Notes under the pieces: model-generated
Databases searched by the model: none
Told to the model about the DNA's origin: nothing
The model's input: only the letters and a program-made list of their open reading frames with translations
Part shown: positions 61,001 to 64,000 of the stretch, in pieces
Layout of the letters: each line of letters opens with the position of its first letter
Position numbering within the stretch: position 1 is the stretch's first letter
Source: Branchiostoma floridae
Lineage: Eukaryota > Chordata > Leptocardii > Amphioxiformes > Branchiostomatidae
Length of the DNA stretch: 64,000 bases
Direction of reading: 5' to 3'
NCBI RefSeq assembly: GCF_000003815.2
Contig: NC_049985.1
Span: 9,352,247-9,416,246, forward strand
Made by a program: the position numbers and the translations under genes

Positions 61001-63935
61001 GCTTCACTTCTCTGGCAGCTTTTGATACTGTCTTATGTTACCGTAGGATCTGCTTGGAGATTATTAAGAGAGTACTTACTGTGACCACCTGTCCACACAG
61101 GTTTTGGCTCAGGCAGCCTGAGTGCAGGGATTGGGACTGCCACAAGCACATTTGGGTTTGGTAATCAAACAACCAAGCCCATGGGTAGGTGCCAGACATG
61201 ACAGTAGACATGACAGTGCTCTATGGGAACATCCGTGTTCGTTTATGTTGTCGGTTCATTTGCATCTGGTGAGGAAACTGTCTCTGAAGCCTGCATCATT
61301 CGATGAGTTTAAGTCTTCAGCCTTGCAGATCATATTAATTTTGATAGAAGCTATATGAACCAGCATTGATCAAAGCTGAAGATTTTGTAGAAAACAAGTG
61401 ACCTTGATTTCAGGATAACAAAAATATCAAGCCTTGCTCTTCATGACTTTTTATACAAATTTAGAAAAAGGAGCTATGTATATACTACATAAAGTAACTC
61501 AGTTAGATGCAGGCTTCATAAACTCTACCAGAGCTTCCTACATGTAGCTTGGCCATTTTTCTAGGTTTTTATTCTGTTTGTAATTTTTTTATCCCAGACT
61601 TGTAATAAACATTGTTATGGTTCATTCTTGCTTATCCTGGGATGGAGCATCAAAGGGAAATAGACTTTTCTGTTTCTGACATTTTGTTCGTATAAAGTCG
61701 TTTTGCTTAGATCTATGCTAACTATGCTTGATTATTTTTTATCGTACATGTATGTGGTTTATGATAATGTGGTCATGACTTTGCACAGGGCAATTTTCCT
61801 GATAACAATAGCATGCTTATGTATTGAACTAACATTAATTTTTCTCCATTCCATTTGTCTTTTTTCCCCAAATGTCTTCTTTTTATTCATGCTTTTCTCT
61901 TTTCTCCTATTAAACTATTTTCTCCTAAACCAGGCCAGTTGTAGACCAGTGTTTCAAGCAAACAAACTTGAGAAGAAACAAAACTATGTATTATGTATAG
62001 TGGAATAATTACACGTGCAATGCAGTTGATTCTTTTACAGTTTGGCCAAATTTGTATGTTGTGAATGAAGGTCAATTCAAATAGTCACTTTTTGGCATGC
62101 AAGAGAAGACAGAAACTTGTGCTGGCAAAAGACTCCTTTGAATCCTTGAATATATATGTTATAGAATGTTTGATAATTCAACACTGTATACACAATGTTA
62201 CAAGTGACTGGTATGAATGCATCCTTGCATACATTACATGATGAATAACTGTACGGTATCTCTATGATGGATCCAGTTCATATCCCATTCCTACCGAGAC
62301 GTGGTAAATCCCGTGCCTGATCGAATGCATATTCACAAAGCCTGGTATGATCAGGGTCTTGTAGTTGTAGGATGTCTGTGTAGAAATGTAAATGAGAAGA
62401 CTGGAACTGGCCTGGTTTAGGCAGGTAGCTCTGTGCTGTACCTTGTCTCAGCAGTGGTGTGGTCTGACGTGGTGTGTTGCTCTGCTCTGCTGCAGGTTTT
62501 GGTGCTCCCTCTCAGTCCACTGCCTTTAGTGGGCTTAAGTCTTAGTGGGACATGTCTTCCTCACCACCCACCACCCTCGTCTGTAGGTCAGAACAACCTC
62601 CTCCCCTCACCACACTTCATGCACTCTTCAGTAGGCAATGCCACAGTCATAGCATTCCTTGGTACTCAGGATTTACCTTGCCTTAATGTAAATTATTTGT
62701 GGAAAAATAAAGAAACATGTCACTTTACTGAGTGTAGAAATCAAGAAGATACTAAATAACCTTCAAAAATATTCCACAGTCAAGGATTAATGACAATTTT
62801 TAACAAATATTTAATCTTGCACATGCCTTGTGCCTTATTCAATCCTCAGAACCAAGGAATTGTATTGCTGTGGAATAGCTACATGTAAATGATCTTTGAA
62901 CAGTGTAATTAACACTGTCATAACTGCTGTGTCTTTTTGTGGGTTTTGGGGTATTCTCTGGCAAGTATGCATGTGATCATCTTCATTTTAAATACCAGTC
63001 GTCCTGTTCACAAACAAACCAGAAAACAGGTAACTACAATGACTAAGTGGTTACAGAATCATAGCAAATCTGTACTATCTGACCTGTGTGCATACTCCAA
63101 GAAAATGCCTCAAGCATCCCTGGTAGAAATTGCAATATACCAGTAGTTCTATATTAACAGCCCACCAGCATGGCTTGTTTAGACATTTCTGTATTAACCT
63201 CACCCTGCTGTCCTGTACTGTAATCAATACAAGCTCACCCAATCAATAGCAGTGAGAAGGCTAAAATATCTTCACATCATGATTTAGATTGTGTTTCTGC
63301 CTATTCTTTTTCTGTCAAGAAACAGATGGCTGCAATCAAAAACTAATTCTTATAATTACATATGCTGTTTGGACTCAATGACATTTCCCTTAAATCTTCT
63401 ATTGCCTGGCTTCTGCTGTTACCCATTTTACTTTGGGTAGAAATATGCCCTCATGGGAGTAAGGAGTGGTAATGTTAAGAAGGGGGCAGTGTAGATTCTT
63501 TTCAGAAGAGAAAGGGCACATACTAGTACTAAAAATGCAAAGTTGCCTGTCCTGGACATCACATGTACCTCTAACGCATGTTTCTGTGTATTGTACAAAT
63601 TGTCCAACTGTTGTAACACAAACTCTTTTCACTTTGAATGTGATAACTTGAACAGTTTTCCAGTTTGTAAAGTCACTGATATTGCCAATATGATAGATTG
63701 AAACATGAGTTGCAGTTGCACATAAGCAGTTTAAGCATGCTGTGTTGAGCCAGGATAGTGCAGTGACATGGCCCTGATGAAATCTGCATTTCTCCCTACA
63801 GGTGCTGCTACACCCTTCCCATCAGGAGTAGGTCTGCTGTTTGGAACGTCAGCCTCCGGTGCGACAGCTGCAGCCAACAAACCCTTCCAGTTACAAAAAC
63901 CTCCGGCCGGAAATAAGAAGGGGAAAAGATTTTAG
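55052..63935 (+). CDS. NUP58: nucleoporin p58/p45
   Basis: Channel nucleoporin of the Nup62-Nup54-Nup58 complex, 678 aa. Exons: 55052-55203, 56466-56539, 56800-57186, 57467-57673, 57987-58008, 58140-58205, 58375-58549, 58889-58968, 59078-59196, 59573-59655, 59754-59895, 60081-60146, 60367-60612, 61101-61184, 63802-63935. All phases agree. Residues 1 to about 290 are Thr/Ala/Gly-rich FG repeats (GGFTFGQ, LSFGTP, GLFGTP). About 303-480 is the helical core: KHVKEQKDVQDEISRVSSK, TPPGLQHEHTAPAEYF, LVEQFEVQ, QQIEQLENHIAALS. KEQYLVYRKVFLGDTTDVF and GPSPFTGMTNAAAVAMATAL match the human protein. A second FG region follows, then the conserved end FQLQKPPAGNKKGKRF. It is longer than human NUP58 (599 aa) mainly in the FG regions. 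The shared promoter with MTMR suggests constitutive expression. Confidence 0.95.
55369..56234. mobile_element. 866-bp foldback element with long inverted repeats
   Basis: In NUP58 intron 1. Arms of about 260 bp pair (for example GGTCTATTATGCAGTATTCA with its complement near 56170). They are tipped by short tandem GCGCAAACGA units, and the centre holds a nested hairpin (TTTTTTAGCTAGGGTTA and its complement, about 55717-55831). CCTGTCCAGGC at 55358-55368 and 56235-56245 looks like an 11-bp target duplication, closest to Mutator-like or foldback elements. Confidence 0.8.
56262..56410. repeat. degenerate tandem repeat
   Basis: About seven irregular units around CGAATCTTATGTGATACGC and CACGAACCTTATGAAA, immediately beside the foldback element. 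Confidence 0.65.
59236..59349. mobile_element. palindromic MITE, relative of 46516
   Basis: TAGCCTGGGTAT at the left and CCGTAGGCTA at the right, with TTTCTACTGGGGCTC and GAGCCCCGGTAGAAA inside. The inner GGGGCTC core is shared with 46516. It lies in a NUP58 intron. Confidence 0.7.
60888..61064. mobile_element. full copy of the TCTCCAAGCAGATCC-type MITE
   Basis: AGTCTCCAGGCAGAT at left and AGGATCTGCTTGGAGATTA at right, with the shared interior AGTATCAAAGCTGGCTAAGG. It lies in NUP58 intron 13 and ends about 35 bp before the exon 14 acceptor. Confidence 0.75.
62496..62545 (+). CDS. NUP58: alternative terminal exon of NUP58
   Basis: A strong acceptor (CTCTGCTCTGCTGCAG) is followed by a phase-1 frame reading GFGAPSQSTAFSGLKS and a TAG. 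The peptide is FG-repeat-like and in the phase left by exon 14. Use would give a NUP58 ending after the C-terminal FG region, without the conserved QLQKPPAGNKKGKR tail. Normal splicing to 63802 is also in phase, so both forms are possible. Confidence 0.55.
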
Positions 63936-63957
63936 TGATACTACATGATGCTGTACC

Positions 63958-63963
63958 ATTAAA
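63958..63963 (+). terminator. candidate variant polyadenylation signal of NUP58
   Basis: ATTAAA 23 nt after the NUP58 stop. The window ends shortly after, so a canonical signal further on cannot be excluded. Confidence 0.3.
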
Positions 63964-64000
63964 ATGTTTAAGAAATTATTACAGACCCATTGAACATAAA

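Overview
The window looks like nuclear DNA of an invertebrate chordate, most likely an amphioxus (Branchiostoma). This is an inference from four things. Genes are split into many short exons with GT-AG introns. The predicted proteins have vertebrate-like orthologues. One receptor carries heavy domain shuffling. The introns are A+T-rich and full of short inverted-repeat elements and SINEs. Three runs of N (11160-11259, 24815-24914, 38447-38656) mark assembly gaps. I joined exons by hand from splice signals and reading phase, and every junction I list keeps frame except the gap-disrupted one noted below.

Left third. A minus-strand gene (7137 to 1912) encodes a 918-residue receptor with signal peptide, C-type lectin domain, kringle, somatomedin B, a cysteine-rich ectodomain and a secretin/Methuselah-like 7TM. 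A plus-strand ZFAND2 (AIRAP/AIRAPL-type) proteasome/ubiquitin adaptor follows (8889-12610). Its promoter has a perfect three-unit heat shock element, a CRE and a TATA box. Tail to tail with it is minus-strand SMIM20/MITRAC7 (15051 to 14017), the orthologue of the human phoenixin precursor.

Middle. From about 16.0 to 30.1 kb lies a long non-coding stretch with a CCAAT/CRE promoter, SINEs, a 914-bp TIR element, a TTAA-flanked MITE with a near-identical partial copy beside a gap, and a CArG/CRE/TATA promoter with an open exon. It leads to a PP2C-type phosphatase (30112-34107) of the Ptc2/PPM-2 type. Next is a secreted protein gene of unrecognised function (37614-40767), broken by a gap and an apparent one-base frameshift.

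Right third. A myotubularin of the MTMR6/7/8 group (minus, 54869 to 44042) with a C-terminal FYVE-like zinc finger lies head to head with NUP58/NUPL1 (plus, 55052-63935). Only 182 bp separate the two start codons. The same divergent pair exists in human (13q12), so this is probably an ancient chordate bidirectional promoter. Inside the MTMR gene, a 30-bp tandem duplication gives two in-phase splice donors, and a partial exon duplication carries a stop.

The genes form no single pathway. MTMR (phosphoinositide turnover), ZFAND2 (proteostasis), SMIM20 (cytochrome oxidase assembly), PP2C (dephosphorylation) and NUP58 (nuclear transport) are housekeeping genes. The receptor and the secreted protein are the lineage-flavoured ones.
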